DNA from: Desulfovibrio sp. Marseille-P6017 | Lineage (GTDB): Bacteria > Bacillota_A > Clostridia > Peptostreptococcales > Peptostreptococcaceae | DNA length: 64,000 nucleotides | Direction of reading: 5' to 3' | NCBI GenBank assembly: GCA_900604495.1 | Contig: UWOR01000006.1 | Location: forward strand, 124,001-188,000 | Part shown: positions 51,446 through 60,086 of the stretch, piece by piece | Layout of the letters: each line of letters begins with the position of its first letter | Numbering within the stretch: position 1 is the stretch's first letter | Program-made: the position numbers and the translations under genes | Notes under the pieces: model-generated | What the model saw: the letters and a program-made list of their open reading frames with translations, nothing else | The model's database searches: none | What the model was told of the DNA's origin: nothing

Positions 51446-52594
51446 TTACTCACCCCCTTTCACAACTGCCGTATCTAATCTTCTTATTGCTATATCTCCA
51501 CCTTCAATTGGAGGCAAATTAAGAGCTCCTCTCCATTCATTCGGTGTTAATGAACCTCTATCTACCATTTGAACCAAATTTAATTTAGTAGACATACTAG
51601 CATATTGTAAATTAGACGCTTCGAATACAATTTTGTTACCAAATCCTCTTTCTCTTCTAGTAAATATTTTTCTAGTAAATTCATTACTTAACTGCATAGC
51701 TAACGGTTCTATTTCAGCTTCAAAATATGAAATCCATTCATCTTCAGTATATTTACTTTGTACTATTTTTTCATTTGTATTAAAAAATGAATAAATACGT
51801 TGTACAGTTTTTTCAGTTTGAGTTGCATTAGGTACATAGTCTTTTGGATCTACTTGTTTAGCATCAAACTTGGAATCTGTAGCAGCGGCTCCTCCACTAT
51901 TCTCAATATTTAAGAATGTATCAGTAAACTTTTTAGTCTGCTCTTCCATATCTTCTGGTCTAAGAGTTTGATTAAATTTAAGTAACCAACGTATTATACC
52001 GCCATTTCTAACAGCTTTTACAATACCTTGGTCTGTTGTATTTACTATTTCCATCAATGAAGTAAGGGCTTTTGTTGGACTATCTCCAAATATGTCATTT
52101 TCATTGAAATCTTTTCTAATATGTATTATATCCTCATAAGGATAACTAACTATCTTGCCATTTTTCATATTAAATCTTAGGTATAAAAAACCATCTTTAT
52201 CATATAAGGCTTCTATACTATCAGCTATTATAGGATACAATTCCATAGGATAATTATTTTCATCTCTATGTATATATATAAAGGCATTATTATTTAATTC
52301 TAGTTGATTTGTTATTTTTTCAAATAGCACTTGTCCTGTCATATACGGGTTAGGATCTTCTAGTAAAAATCTAATATACGGTTCTGGATTGACTGCAAAT
52401 CCTTCTGCAGAATTCCTTATATGACTAGGAACTAGCTTACCTATAGCTTTAGCTTTCGGTCTTATGCAAGAACGCACTATATCAGATTGATATAATTTAC
52501 CATTCCAAGCATAAAATCCATTTCCTTTATCTGTTATCATTTCATATCTAGTTAATGAAGGACTTTTATTGAAAAACTTACTTAGTATCCCCAT
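51446..52594 (-). CDS. portal protein (HK97 family)
   Basis: The 382 residues contain YQSDIVRSCIRPKAKAIGKL, LLEDPNPYMTGQVLFEKITN, the IIHIRKDFNENDIFGDSPTK segment and LTPNEWRGALNLPPIEGGD near the end. It forms the dodecameric DNA channel. The ATG at 52594 follows AGGAGGTGAG. Confidence 0.93.
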   Translation of the reverse strand: MGILSKFFNKSPSLTRYEMITDKGNGFYAWNGKLYQSDIVRSCIRPKAKAIGKLVPSHIRNSAEGFAVNPEPYIRFLLEDPNPYMTGQVLFEKITNQLELNNNAFIYIHRDENNYPMELYPIIADSIEALYDKDGFLYLRFNMKNGKIVSYPYEDIIHIRKDFNENDIFGDSPTKALTSLMEIVNTTDQGIVKAVRNGGIIRWLLKFNQTLRPEDMEEQTKKFTDTFLNIENSGGAAATDSKFDAKQVDPKDYVPNATQTEKTVQRIYSFFNTNEKIVQSKYTEDEWISYFEAEIEPLAMQLSNEFTRKIFTRRERGFGNKIVFEASNLQYASMSTKLNLVQMVDRGSLTPNEWRGALNLPPIEGGDIAIRRLDTAVVKGGE

Positions 52595-52610
52595 TTTTCT
52601 CACCTCCTAT

Positions 52611-54296
52611 CTAAATTATAGCTAGATACTCCGACATCTTATCTTTTAATACAACATAACCTATAATTAAACTGACAGCTCCATCTATACGTTTTCTACT
52701 ATCAACACCTTTTATAGGTTGAATGTTCCCGTTTATATCAGTTTTTATCTCTGTATTAGATAAACACCATTTATCTATAGGATTATTATTGTATATAACT
52801 CTATGAGCCATTAAATCCGCTCTTAGCTCTTTCATAGGAGATGATAAAGTAAGAACTCCTTGTCTAACTTTAATCATTGCTTCTTTCCCAAATTCATTTT
52901 CATATGCCTGTAATAAACTATCATCAACATGCCAAGGATCATATCCTATCCAAGGAATATAAATATCATATTCATCTCTAATTTCTTTAAACCACTCTAA
53001 CATATGAAATTTATTAACCTTATTACCAGGACATACTCTTAATAATCCTTGCTTTTCCCATAACTTATAAGGAACTCCGTCAGCTTCCTTATTATCTTCC
53101 AAATTATTAAGTTTTCCTTCTGGAATAAAGTACATTGACATTGCATAGATGTTTTCATCATTAGGTCTCATGCATAAAACTTTTGCACTTGCTAAGTCTG
53201 TAGTTTCTGCCAAGTCAAAACATCCTATTCCATACCTGAATCCCATATCTTTTATATTAAACTTAGTTTCATTATTAAGTTCATCCCATCTAAGCCATGC
53301 ACTAGATGAGTTTTCCTTCATGTTAAAATCTTTAACCATAACTGTAGCCTTAAATGATGGATCATTTTTAGCCTTATTAACAAAATCTCTTAAATCTTGT
53401 ATATTCTTTATTGTTCCTAATCCAGGATTAGCTTTTATCCAACGCTCCTCTTTATCCCATTCATCTTTATCATCTAACTCATAGATAAATGGTAAAAAAG
53501 TCTCATCAACTACTTTATCTGGATCATTGCTTGTATATCCATCTAAAACTTTACAAGCATAATCATACTGAGCATCAAATATAGATTCTCTAACAAATCC
53601 ATTTGTAGTTATACAAAATAATAAAGGTTGTCTCCTTGCAGTCATTGACTGTTTCATTAGGTCATATAAATCTCTATTCTTAATAGCTGCCAACTCATCT
53701 ATAGTTATCATGTGTCCATTAAGTCCATCAAGACCATTAGAATTAGATGCTAATGCTTTTATAAATGATAAAGTTGGATTAAAGAATAAGTCAGATTTTC
53801 TTTTTCTTATATGCTTACTAAGTAAAGGAGACTGTTTCACCATGTTATGAATCTCCATGAAACACTTTTGAGCCTGTTCTAGTTTAGTAGCAACACAATA
53901 ATTTTCTGCTGCTCCTTCTCCATCTCCTATAAGCATATAAAGATTTACTGCAGCAAGTTCTGTAGTCTTTCCATTCTTACGACCTTCTATAGTTAAGCTT
54001 TCTTTATATTTTCTAAGCCCTGTGTCCTTATGTACAAACCCAAATATCGCTTGAAATTTTGCCTTCTGAAATAATTCTAATTTTAAAGTTGTACCCATAG
54101 CTCCTTGAGCTTGTTTACAAAATGTTTCTATAAACTCAATAGGCTTAAGGCTCAATTCTAAATCAAATATATAATCACCTTTAGGATTATATATATCATC
54201 AACTAATTTAGCATATACTTGCCTTATTCTTTGGCAAGCAACTATTTCACCAGATAGAATTTTTTGATAGTATTCTTCTATATACGTACCTGTCAT
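52611..54296 (-). CDS. terL: terminase large subunit
   Basis: The 561 residues have the ATPase Walker A-like RKNGKTTELAAVNLYM, an ATPase box with MITIDELAAI, and nuclease-domain acids in GCFDLAETTDLASAKVL, WIGYDPWHVD and KRIDGAVSLI. It translocates and cuts the phage genome. Its ATG overlaps the stop of the small subunit (ATGA). Confidence 0.94.
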   Translation of the reverse strand: MTGTYIEEYYQKILSGEIVACQRIRQVYAKLVDDIYNPKGDYIFDLELSLKPIEFIETFCKQAQGAMGTTLKLELFQKAKFQAIFGFVHKDTGLRKYKESLTIEGRKNGKTTELAAVNLYMLIGDGEGAAENYCVATKLEQAQKCFMEIHNMVKQSPLLSKHIRKRKSDLFFNPTLSFIKALASNSNGLDGLNGHMITIDELAAIKNRDLYDLMKQSMTARRQPLLFCITTNGFVRESIFDAQYDYACKVLDGYTSNDPDKVVDETFLPFIYELDDKDEWDKEERWIKANPGLGTIKNIQDLRDFVNKAKNDPSFKATVMVKDFNMKENSSSAWLRWDELNNETKFNIKDMGFRYGIGCFDLAETTDLASAKVLCMRPNDENIYAMSMYFIPEGKLNNLEDNKEADGVPYKLWEKQGLLRVCPGNKVNKFHMLEWFKEIRDEYDIYIPWIGYDPWHVDDSLLQAYENEFGKEAMIKVRQGVLTLSSPMKELRADLMAHRVIYNNNPIDKWCLSNTEIKTDINGNIQPIKGVDSRKRIDGAVSLIIGYVVLKDKMSEYLAII

Positions 54297-54679
54297 TTTT
54301 TAATCTTCCCTTTTGATAAAAAGGCTAATAGTTCATCTGCTTCTTCTTTTTTCTCTTCTTCTGGTAAAAGATCTATAAGCTGTTTCATTACTCTAGAATA
54401 TCTTTGCATAAAGGTTGTATATATTTTAACTTGAGGTCTTTCTCTATCAAAACTTTGGGATCCCTGCTCAAATATTTCAGTTAAACCATTAGTTAATAAA
54501 TCTTCTCGCATTTCTTCAAGTGATATTTTCATGAATGCTGCTTCTTGAATTAACCCTTCTAGGACCTTAACCTTTTCTTTTGGAAAATCTTTATATATTT
54601 TTTTAAGTCTATTTATTTCAGTTTTAATCTTTTTTTCTTTTTCTAATTTCTGTAATAATTGTTCATTTTTGATTTTCAT
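54293..54679 (-). CDS. terS: terminase small subunit (P27-type)
   Basis: The ATG at 54679 follows GGGAGGGG by five bases. The 128 residues are charged and helical (KLEKEKKIKTEINRLKKIYK, YTTFMQRYSRVMKQLIDLLP), as in P27-family small subunits that bind the packaging site. It lies four bases into terL and about 50 bases from a GC-rich candidate cos site. Confidence 0.82.
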   Translation of the reverse strand: MKIKNEQLLQKLEKEKKIKTEINRLKKIYKDFPKEKVKVLEGLIQEAAFMKISLEEMREDLLTNGLTEIFEQGSQSFDRERPQVKIYTTFMQRYSRVMKQLIDLLPEEEKKEEADELLAFLSKGKIKK

Positions 54680-54725
54680 TTTACCCCTCCCTAATTTTGA
54701 AAATTTCATGTGGAGGAAAATATAG

Positions 54726-54757
54726 GTCCACTCCGACGGTCTCCTATGAGCCTTTAT
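54726..54757. other. candidate cos/packaging site
   Basis: Between terS and the HNH gene a 32-base block is more than half G+C (including CCACTCCGACGGTCTCC) in DNA of about 25-30% G+C, flanked by short ATAGG/CCTAT inverted ends. In HNH-carrying HK97-type phages the cohesive end site lies here. Confidence 0.4.
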
Positions 54758-54765
54758 AAAAAAAA

Positions 54766-55068
54766 TTATAGGGGGGTCTCAATAGGAACCAATTCCCCAT
54801 TCTCATTGAATGTATATTCATCTTTTGTTGCGTTTACTTTCCTATGTATCGCTACATGACAGTTTCTACAAAGTAATACTAGATTATCTTCTCCTAATGT
54901 TATCTCTGGATTATCTATGTTCTTAGGACTTAACCATGTAACATGATGTACTTCTTCTCCAGGTTCTCCACATTTGTTACATAGCCCATGATACTTATTG
55001 AATATATATTCTCTGCATTGTTTCCATGCTTTACTTTTATAAAACTTTCTACTAAATTCTCGAGCCAT
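54766..55068 (-). CDS. phage HNH endonuclease (packaging-associated)
   Basis: The 100 residues carry CNKCGEPGEEVHHVTWLSPK, NLVLLCRNCHVAIHRKV, with the HNH His-Asn-His and paired zinc cysteines. In many siphoviruses this protein works with the terminase at cos. The ATG at 55068 follows GAGGTGG. Confidence 0.9.
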   Translation of the reverse strand: MAREFSRKFYKSKAWKQCREYIFNKYHGLCNKCGEPGEEVHHVTWLSPKNIDNPEITLGEDNLVLLCRNCHVAIHRKVNATKDEYTFNENGELVPIETPL

Positions 55069-55300
55069 ACTCCACCTCATTTAGTGTTTTAAAACTGTAC
55101 TAAAAAAGCCTAATATTTATACGAATATTATTATTTGTAATCCAGTTATCGTCTGTGTTTGTACCTTTTGAATCAATGGTTTTCTTAGGGAATACCATAT
55201 TCATTTTGTAATTTTTCTTCTTATATATATCTTCATTTTGTAACCTTGAATAAATAATCACCAAATTATAAGACATTCAAATGTAAAAAATAAAAAAATA

Positions 55301-55942
55301 TCATCTAATTAGTCTTCTTAATGCTTGACTATATTGATGATACTTATCGTTATCTAATCCTAAATATAATTTTGTTTCTTCTATAGAGCTATGTCCTAAC
55401 ATTTCCTTTACTGCTATAATGTCACATCCATTTTCCATATATACTGTGTATGCATATGTTTTTCTCATGCTATGTGCCGTTATATCATCCATATCAAAAT
55501 ATTCTGCTGCTTCTTTTAATACTGCTGTTACTCTATCTACTTTAATATGACTTTTGCCTTTCCTAGAAGGAAACATGTATTCATAATCTTTTTTATTTTT
55601 TATATATCTTTTTAACTCTTTTTCAACTTCTGGTAATATTTCAGCTGAACGTGGCTTTCTATTTCTTTCTCTTATATTTTTGCTATTTTTCTTCTTACCT
55701 TCCATAATTTCGAATTTCCCACGTCTCAACGCTTCTTTTACATCTCTAACCTTTAATTCAACTAAATCTCCAGCTCTATACCCTGTTGTTATTCCTAATA
55801 TAAAAAGTATATAGTTTCTTTCACTTTTATACCTTAAATAATCCTGGATATCAAAAACCCTTTTTATATCTTTTATTGGTCTTGAAGGTCTTTTTACTTT
55901 TTTCATTTTTAAAGCATTTTGAACCTCCTTTCTTCTTATCAA
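55301..55942 (-). CDS. small tyrosine recombinase/XerD-like integrase domain
   Basis: The catalytic residues are visible: Arg in GITTGYRAGDLVEL, Lys in the beta hairpin, H-x-x-R in HSMRKTYAY, His in MLGHSSIEE and Tyr in TKLYLG. The N-terminal arm-binding domain is missing (213 residues against 350-400). Start uncertain: TTG at 55942 or ATG at 55906; the GGAGG motif is 17 bases from the latter. It sits with packaging genes, not at a prophage end, and may resolve or process phage DNA rather than integrate it. Confidence 0.8.
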   Translation of the reverse strand: MIRRKEVQNALKMKKVKRPSRPIKDIKRVFDIQDYLRYKSERNYILFILGITTGYRAGDLVELKVRDVKEALRRGKFEIMEGKKKNSKNIRERNRKPRSAEILPEVEKELKRYIKNKKDYEYMFPSRKGKSHIKVDRVTAVLKEAAEYFDMDDITAHSMRKTYAYTVYMENGCDIIAVKEMLGHSSIEETKLYLGLDNDKYHQYSQALRRLIR

Positions 55943-56042
55943 AATTAGGTTTCTTTCTCATTTCTTTGTCAATCTCTCTTAAGTGTCTATCTTCTAATTC
56001 ATGGATCATACTAATTTCGCTTGCATCTTTCCATACTTTCAT
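55851..56042 (-). CDS. small basic phage protein overlapping the recombinase gene
   Basis: From an ATG at 56042 with AAGGAG upstream, 63 residues (MKVWKDASEISMIHELEDRH, ending in a Lys-rich tail) are coded. The last 90 bases overlap the recombinase start in another frame; either the overlap is genuine or the original protein ended earlier. Family unknown. Confidence 0.55.
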   Translation of the reverse strand: MKVWKDASEISMIHELEDRHLREIDKEMRKKPNFDKKKGGSKCFKNEKSKKTFKTNKRYKKGF

Positions 56043-56062
56043 AGAACTTCTCCTTAAACGGC

Positions 56063-56095
56063 AAAATACCATCCCTGGAGTTGAGATGGTATTTT
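56063..56095 (-). terminator. terminator between the late regulator and the recombinase unit
   Basis: Arms AAAATACCATC / GATGGTATTTT with T residues. It lies downstream of the periodic repeat array and only about 20 bases before the small basic protein gene, so it could act as a late-operon antitermination point. Confidence 0.7.
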
Positions 56096-56218
56096 TATTC
56101 ACTTTGACTTTTTTAATTTTGCTAATTTTTGTCGATAATGTCTATAGCCTAATACGTTGTTGAAATATTAATTTTTGTTCTAACTTTTATATCTTTCTAC
56201 TCTACAATAGTAACACTG

Positions 56219-56273
56219 TTTTTATAACAAGTGCTTAACTACTTTTTAACATTTTCATAACACTTTCATAACA
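56219..56273 (-). repeat. five 11-bp units in phase, downstream of the late activator gene
   Basis: Read on the minus strand, contiguous 11-base units are TGTTATGAAAG, TGTTATGAAAA, TGTTAAAAAGT, AGTTAAGCACT and TGTTATAAAAA. Units 1, 2 and 5 are closest, 3 and 4 are degenerate. An 11-base period puts all on one face of the helix. It begins two bases past the regulator's stop. Confidence 0.7.
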
Positions 56274-56274
56274 T

Positions 56275-56733
56275 TTATGCAATTTCAATGCTCCCGTACT
56301 GATATTCTGCTATTTTTTTTATAGCAGAGTCATGCCATCTTTTAATTGTCATGTGTGAGTAGTGCATATCTTTTGCAATCTTTTCATAAGAATTACGCTT
56401 GCACTCAACAGATAAATATCGTCTATTTATTACTTCATATTCATTGTCATTTAATACATTTAAAGATGCCTTATATTTATTTAATCTATAATTAATATAA
56501 TCTAAATTACTTTCTAAAGTGTTAAGTCTGGTTTCATCTCTTGCTAATATATCATCTAATGTAACTACATCACTCGATCTTGATGTTAGGCTAAATCCTG
56601 ATGATTTATATGAGTTTAACTTTTCTTTTAGTACTTTTATTTCAAGTTCCCAAGATCTAACTTTACTTAAATCTTTTTTTAGTTTTTCAAGTTCCTTTTC
56701 TACTTTTTTTATATAAACTAATTCAATACTCAT
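56275..56733 (-). CDS. ArpU/RinA-type late transcription activator
   Basis: The 152 residues have a long N-terminal coiled coil (MSIELVYIKKVEKELEKLKK) and a C-terminal sigma-4-like HTH (EVINRRYLSVECKRNSYEKI, MHYSHMTIKRWHDSAIKKIA). Such proteins switch on late genes of phages in Firmicutes. It is the last gene before the packaging/structural genes, and a helical-phase repeat array follows it. Confidence 0.85.
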   Translation of the reverse strand: MSIELVYIKKVEKELEKLKKDLSKVRSWELEIKVLKEKLNSYKSSGFSLTSRSSDVVTLDDILARDETRLNTLESNLDYINYRLNKYKASLNVLNDNEYEVINRRYLSVECKRNSYEKIAKDMHYSHMTIKRWHDSAIKKIAEYQYGSIEIA

Positions 56734-56737
56734 AAGA

Positions 56738-57373
56738 TCACCTTCTAGTCTTAAAATTATATTCTATTATTTCATCTTCTTCATCATATCTATTTTTTTG
56801 CTTTCTCTGCTTTCTCTTGCTTTTTTGTTCTGCTCTCAACCTTTTTTCTTCTTCTAGTCTTTTTAGATTTTCTTGCCTTTGTTCTTCCTTTTCTTTAGAT
56901 AAGAAACAATATGGACAGTTCTTTTCCCTATCTGCTCGCGGCATTAAACAATCTTCAAATATATCATATAGGCTACAAGTAGCAAAGCTGTCGGTACAAT
57001 CTTCACAAACTGCTTTCATTGCAAGTAATGCCACCTTTTTAAATTTACTTCTTCCTATTTTAACTATTTCTAATTCTTTTTCATAAGTTCCCATAACTCT
57101 TTGTTTCATCCATTCATCTACAAATATTATAGGCTTCTCTGATGCTTTAATAGTTCTCTTGGAAAGTTTTTCTTGTTCTTTATTATCTAATCTATCCCTA
57201 ACTCCTGTCAGAAACTTTTGAGCGTATGTAATTGAGGTTCTAAGATACTTTGCCTCATTCTTGGTCATATTACTTCTACTTGTCCAGCTTTCAACGATCT
57301 TCTCACTTGTATCTGCTAAGTGATATACAAATAATATATCTAGCATTTCATTAGAATTTAAATATTTTTTCAT
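56738..57373 (-). CDS. DUF5651 domain phage protein
   Basis: The 211 residues start MKKYLNSNEMLDILFVYHLA and hold IIKASEKPIIFVDEW-like and a Cys cluster CEDCTDSFATCSLYDIFEDC, then CPYC, as in DUF5651 proteins of clostridial phages; a Lys/Arg/Glu-rich helix ends the protein. Function unknown, possibly a metal-binding regulator. It lies 4 bases upstream of the late activator gene. Confidence 0.78.
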   Translation of the reverse strand: MKKYLNSNEMLDILFVYHLADTSEKIVESWTSRSNMTKNEAKYLRTSITYAQKFLTGVRDRLDNKEQEKLSKRTIKASEKPIIFVDEWMKQRVMGTYEKELEIVKIGRSKFKKVALLAMKAVCEDCTDSFATCSLYDIFEDCLMPRADREKNCPYCFLSKEKEEQRQENLKRLEEEKRLRAEQKSKRKQRKQKNRYDEEDEIIEYNFKTRR

Positions 57374-57387
57374 GTGTTATTCCACCA

Positions 57388-57648
57388 TTAAATTATTTTT
57401 ATTCTGCCTTCATATTTTTTATATACATGTTCCATTTCTTCCGTAAACTCTTTTTTAAGCTCTTCTTCCTCTAAAACGTTAAATTTATTAAATGTCTTCT
57501 TAAACTTATTTTCATATTTTGCTCTTAACCTAAGTAGTATCATATCTCCTTGAGCATGAATTTCTGAATTTATAAAAATAAAATTATGTAAAACAGATAG
57601 ATCCCTTATGCTATCTGAGTATACTTCTCCAATTTTAACTATTTCCAT
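57388..57648 (-). CDS. phage protein of unknown function, 86 residues
   Basis: AAGGTG precedes the ATG. The acidic-basic helical sequence (MEIVKIGEVYSDSIRDLSVL to HVYKKYEGRIKII) has no motif that I recognise. It lies in the early-gene run directly before DUF5651. Confidence 0.6.
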   Translation of the reverse strand: MEIVKIGEVYSDSIRDLSVLHNFIFINSEIHAQGDMILLRLRAKYENKFKKTFNKFNVLEEEELKKEFTEEMEHVYKKYEGRIKII

Positions 57649-57668
57649 ATTGTTTCACCTTATTAAAA

Positions 57669-57863
57669 TTATTGTTTTAATTGTTCGACTATTAATCTGT
57701 ATCCATTAAATTCAAACATCTCTTGAATAGTTTCAGTCATGGCTTTGTAATCTTCTCCAAATACATCCATTAGGTCTGTTTTATTTTCTATTAATTTATC
57801 TATAACTTCTATTGGATTCATATAAAATCTACTTTTTTCGTTTAAATACCAGTCATGGTGCAA
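57669..57863 (-). CDS. phage protein of unknown function, about 50-64 residues
   Basis: The frame ends ETIQEMFEFNGYRLIVEQLK and Q. The start is unclear: TTG at 57863, or ATG at 57821 (MNPIEVIDKLIENKTDLMDV), neither with a good ribosome site. The frame is open further upstream to 57890 and reads like protein, so the true start may be non-standard. Confidence 0.5.
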   Translation of the reverse strand: MHHDWYLNEKSRFYMNPIEVIDKLIENKTDLMDVFGEDYKAMTETIQEMFEFNGYRLIVEQLKQ

Positions 57864-57914
57864 GGTGTAGTCTGCTGGTATTGGTTAGGTGCTACACTAC
57901 CTAAAATATGTTTT

Positions 57915-58073
57915 TTATTTACTTAAACATCTCAATTTATATCTCTTTGATTGAACTTTTAAGTCATGTCTTTTATGAAAAAGCTTATAACTTTCAAACT
58001 TCATTCTTGTAGATATCACTTCATGTCTATTTCCGTCTTTATCTTTAATCGAACTTATCAGTCTATGAACCAT
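57915..58073 (-). CDS. small basic phage protein, 52 residues
   Basis: The ATG at 58073 is preceded by GGTGGTGGAGATTA, a leader shared with three other early genes. The product (MVHRLISSIKDKDGNRHEVI, ending SKRYKLRCLSK) is strongly basic, suggesting nucleic-acid binding. No family recognised. Confidence 0.6.
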   Translation of the reverse strand: MVHRLISSIKDKDGNRHEVISTRMKFESYKLFHKRHDLKVQSKRYKLRCLSK

Positions 58074-58095
58074 TAATCTCCACCACCTAATCTAA

Positions 58096-58284
58096 TTAAA
58101 TATTATTCAGCCAATCCCCATGCTCTTTTTCTAACCACTTAATATAGCCATTTTGAGCATTAATTACCGCTAAAGCTTCATCTAGCATTTGAGGACTAAC
58201 ATAATCATCATTTTCCATGTGTGCATATAATTTTTCTTTACATTTTTTTATATCATTTCTATAATCTAAAGGTCTTTTTTTCAT
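58096..58284 (-). CDS. small phage protein, 62 residues
   Basis: The ATG at 58284 follows GAGGAG by nine bases and overlaps the end of the upstream deoxyribosyltransferase-like gene. The sequence (MKKRPLDYRNDIKKCKEKLY, MLDEALAVINAQNGYIKWL) is helical; unknown function. Confidence 0.6.
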   Translation of the reverse strand: MKKRPLDYRNDIKKCKEKLYAHMENDDYVSPQMLDEALAVINAQNGYIKWLEKEHGDWLNNI

Positions 58285-58303
58285 CACTAAAAACTCCTCT
58301 TTT

Positions 58304-58735
58304 CTACGCATTTAAGTATTCTGCAACATCTTCTAATGTTCTAAAATACTTTCCTCCATTTTTTCTCACCATCTTACCCACTTGCTCCAAAGACTTTAAT
58401 TGTCCTTTGTTAAAGTATATATGTGTTGATGTTCCAATTGCTGTCGTATAATTCAATGCTGGGTTTACATCTTCTTTTAAGACACAAAATACTGTTCTTT
58501 CTGGCCTTTTATTACTATCATCAACTACTTCTGCTATGCTATATACTCCTGTCATTCTAGGGGTTATTACATATAAGCAATAATCACATGTTTCTCTTTG
58601 TCTTATTTCTTCTTTCATGCGCTCCTCTGTCCAATCATCTACAACTGGATTAAAATAATCTATCTCTAATAACTCTATTAATTCTTCTCTCCAAGTACTT
58701 CCATTACAAGTTCCACCTAAAAATACTTTTTTCAT
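58304..58735 (-). CDS. nucleoside 2-deoxyribosyltransferase-like protein
   Basis: The 143 residues start VFLGGTCNGSTWREELIELL, then YFNPVVDDW and CDYCLYVITPRMTGVYSIAE, matching the Nuc_deoxyrib_tr-2 family (GGT...W-R, NPxxxxW, YxIxP). Members cleave or transfer the deoxyribose bond of nucleosides, or act in defence/anti-defence nucleotide chemistry. Acidic catalytic residues are plausible at Glu/Asp after ISIAE-type segment. Confidence 0.8.
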   Translation of the reverse strand: MKKVFLGGTCNGSTWREELIELLEIDYFNPVVDDWTEERMKEEIRQRETCDYCLYVITPRMTGVYSIAEVVDDSNKRPERTVFCVLKEDVNPALNYTTAIGTSTHIYFNKGQLKSLEQVGKMVRKNGGKYFRTLEDVAEYLNA

Positions 58736-58756
58736 AATCTCCTCCTCTTAAAATAA

Positions 58757-58888
58757 TTATTCATATTTAATATAGTATGCTATTTTTTCAGAAATACATA
58801 GATAGCAATCTTTGCCTATGCAATCTAGGTTTTTGCCATTACATTTTATAATATCATATATAAATCTTATTATTTCTTGTTTATTCAT
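58757..58888 (-). CDS. Cys-rich small phage protein, 43 residues
   Basis: AGAGGAG lies six bases before the ATG at 58888. The product holds four Cys (IIKCNGKNLDCIGKDCYLC), which could form a small metal or disulfide knot. No family recognised. Confidence 0.6.
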   Translation of the reverse strand: MNKQEIIRFIYDIIKCNGKNLDCIGKDCYLCISEKIAYYIKYE

Positions 58889-58913
58889 AACTTCTCCTCT
58901 TAAACCCTATCTT

Positions 58914-59306
58914 TCAACCTAATAACTCTGGATTTTCAAATTTATTTCCTATAACCTCATATTCATTTTCAAGAAGATTGGCAAAGGGTATTTGAGTTCC
59001 TTTGGTCATACCCTCTATTCCCCACATTCCGTACTTAATTCTTACTTCTCTGATTATTGTTCCTACGATACTATGTGAATATTTAATAATATCACCTTCA
59101 CATATTTCTTTCCCGTTCTTATCTTTAAGACCTGTGTATTGACCTATTGAATCTTCTTCAACCAAATAGTCTCCATATGGACTTAATAAATGAACTGAAC
59201 TCGTTCCATCTGTATAATTGATTTTTGATACTCCATACCCATTAGTAATCCATTGAGAACCTATTAGTTTTTCTTTTGAATATCCTCTAAACTTTATTTC
59301 TCTCAT
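58914..59306 (-). CDS. YopX family protein, copy 1
   Basis: From the ATG at 59306 (GGTGGTGGAG leader), 130 residues: REIKFRGYSKEKLIG, IGQYTGLKDKNGKEICEGDI and YEVIGNKFENPELL, the full YopX signature. YopX proteins are common in phages, function unknown, with an SH3-like barrel. A paralogue is at 59667-60077. The gap 59319-59439 contains no convincing gene. Confidence 0.9.
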   Translation of the reverse strand: MREIKFRGYSKEKLIGSQWITNGYGVSKINYTDGTSSVHLLSPYGDYLVEEDSIGQYTGLKDKNGKEICEGDIIKYSHSIVGTIIREVRIKYGMWGIEGMTKGTQIPFANLLENEYEVIGNKFENPELLG

Positions 59307-59439
59307 AATCTCCACCACCTATTTTCTAACATTAATCTGATTCATTTTAACTCTAGCAACTTTTCCTGGTCCTTTATTATCATATGAGAATAGAGTTATA
59401 ATACTCTACCCTTATAAACTAAAATTATTGTTTTGTTTG

Positions 59440-59652
59440 CTACTCTTCTGTAGCTTCTAAATATTCTTCTTCTGATATTTCAATTATTTCAACATCATTT
59501 GAATACTTAGTCACATAGAATTTATTTTTTGCTATTTCAACCGGGTTATCGTATTTATCATTAACAGCTATATGCATATAACCCTCTGAACCTTCTCCAC
59601 CGAATAATTCATCATTTAATACTTTGAAATAATACTTATACCTCTTACCCAT
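59440..59652 (-). CDS. small acidic phage protein, 70 residues
   Basis: GGGAGG precedes the ATG. The product (MGKRYKYYFKVLNDELFGGE, ending in ISEEEYLEATEE) has no recognised family. Its basic start and acidic end suggest a small two-strand/helix fold. It is four genes from the NUMOD4 protein. Confidence 0.6.
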   Translation of the reverse strand: MGKRYKYYFKVLNDELFGGEGSEGYMHIAVNDKYDNPVEIAKNKFYVTKYSNDVEIIEISEEEYLEATEE

Positions 59653-59666
59653 AGAAAGCCTCCCTT

Positions 59667-60077
59667 TTAACCTAATAACTCCGAATTCTCATATATATTT
59701 CCTATTACCTTTATATCATCAAAAGAGCATTCCTCTAAGAAATGTACGTTACCATTTTCAAATTTAAGTTTTCGAATCTTAAATGAACCCTTATTATAAA
59801 GAACTTCAAATTTACCATAAGTCCCGTAATCTAAAATATCACCTTCATAAATCTCTTTTCCGTTCTTATCTTTTAATCCTGTATATTGCATTAATACTAA
59901 ATCTTCATCTTCAGTTGGTAAAAACAATCCCATTTGTATATTCGTTGATTCTGGAACTTTTACTTTTAACTTTTCATTGCATATATCTACCATTTCCGCT
60001 GTAGCTATTTGTAACATATCATAATCAAACATGATATTAAACGACTTGCTATACGCTCTAAATTTAATTTTTCTCAT
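59667..60077 (-). CDS. YopX family protein, copy 2
   Basis: The 136 residues contain RKIKFRAYSKSFNIMFDYDM, LMQYTGLKDKNGKEIYEGDI and VIGNIYENSELLG, the YopX signature. It shares most of the QYTGLKDKNGKE core with copy 1 but is otherwise diverged. Function unknown. Confidence 0.9.
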   Translation of the reverse strand: MRKIKFRAYSKSFNIMFDYDMLQIATAEMVDICNEKLKVKVPESTNIQMGLFLPTEDEDLVLMQYTGLKDKNGKEIYEGDILDYGTYGKFEVLYNKGSFKIRKLKFENGNVHFLEECSFDDIKVIGNIYENSELLG

Positions 60078-60086
60078 AGTACCCTC

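Noticed and set aside
55081..55300. 34-codon minus-strand frame between HNH and recombinase
   Set aside because: No ribosome site and no recognisable sequence; I see no gene here.
59319..59439. Short minus-strand frame ending in VARVKMNQINVRK with another ATT-like start
   Set aside because: Only about 28 codons, no standard start and a stop just upstream; too weak to call a gene.
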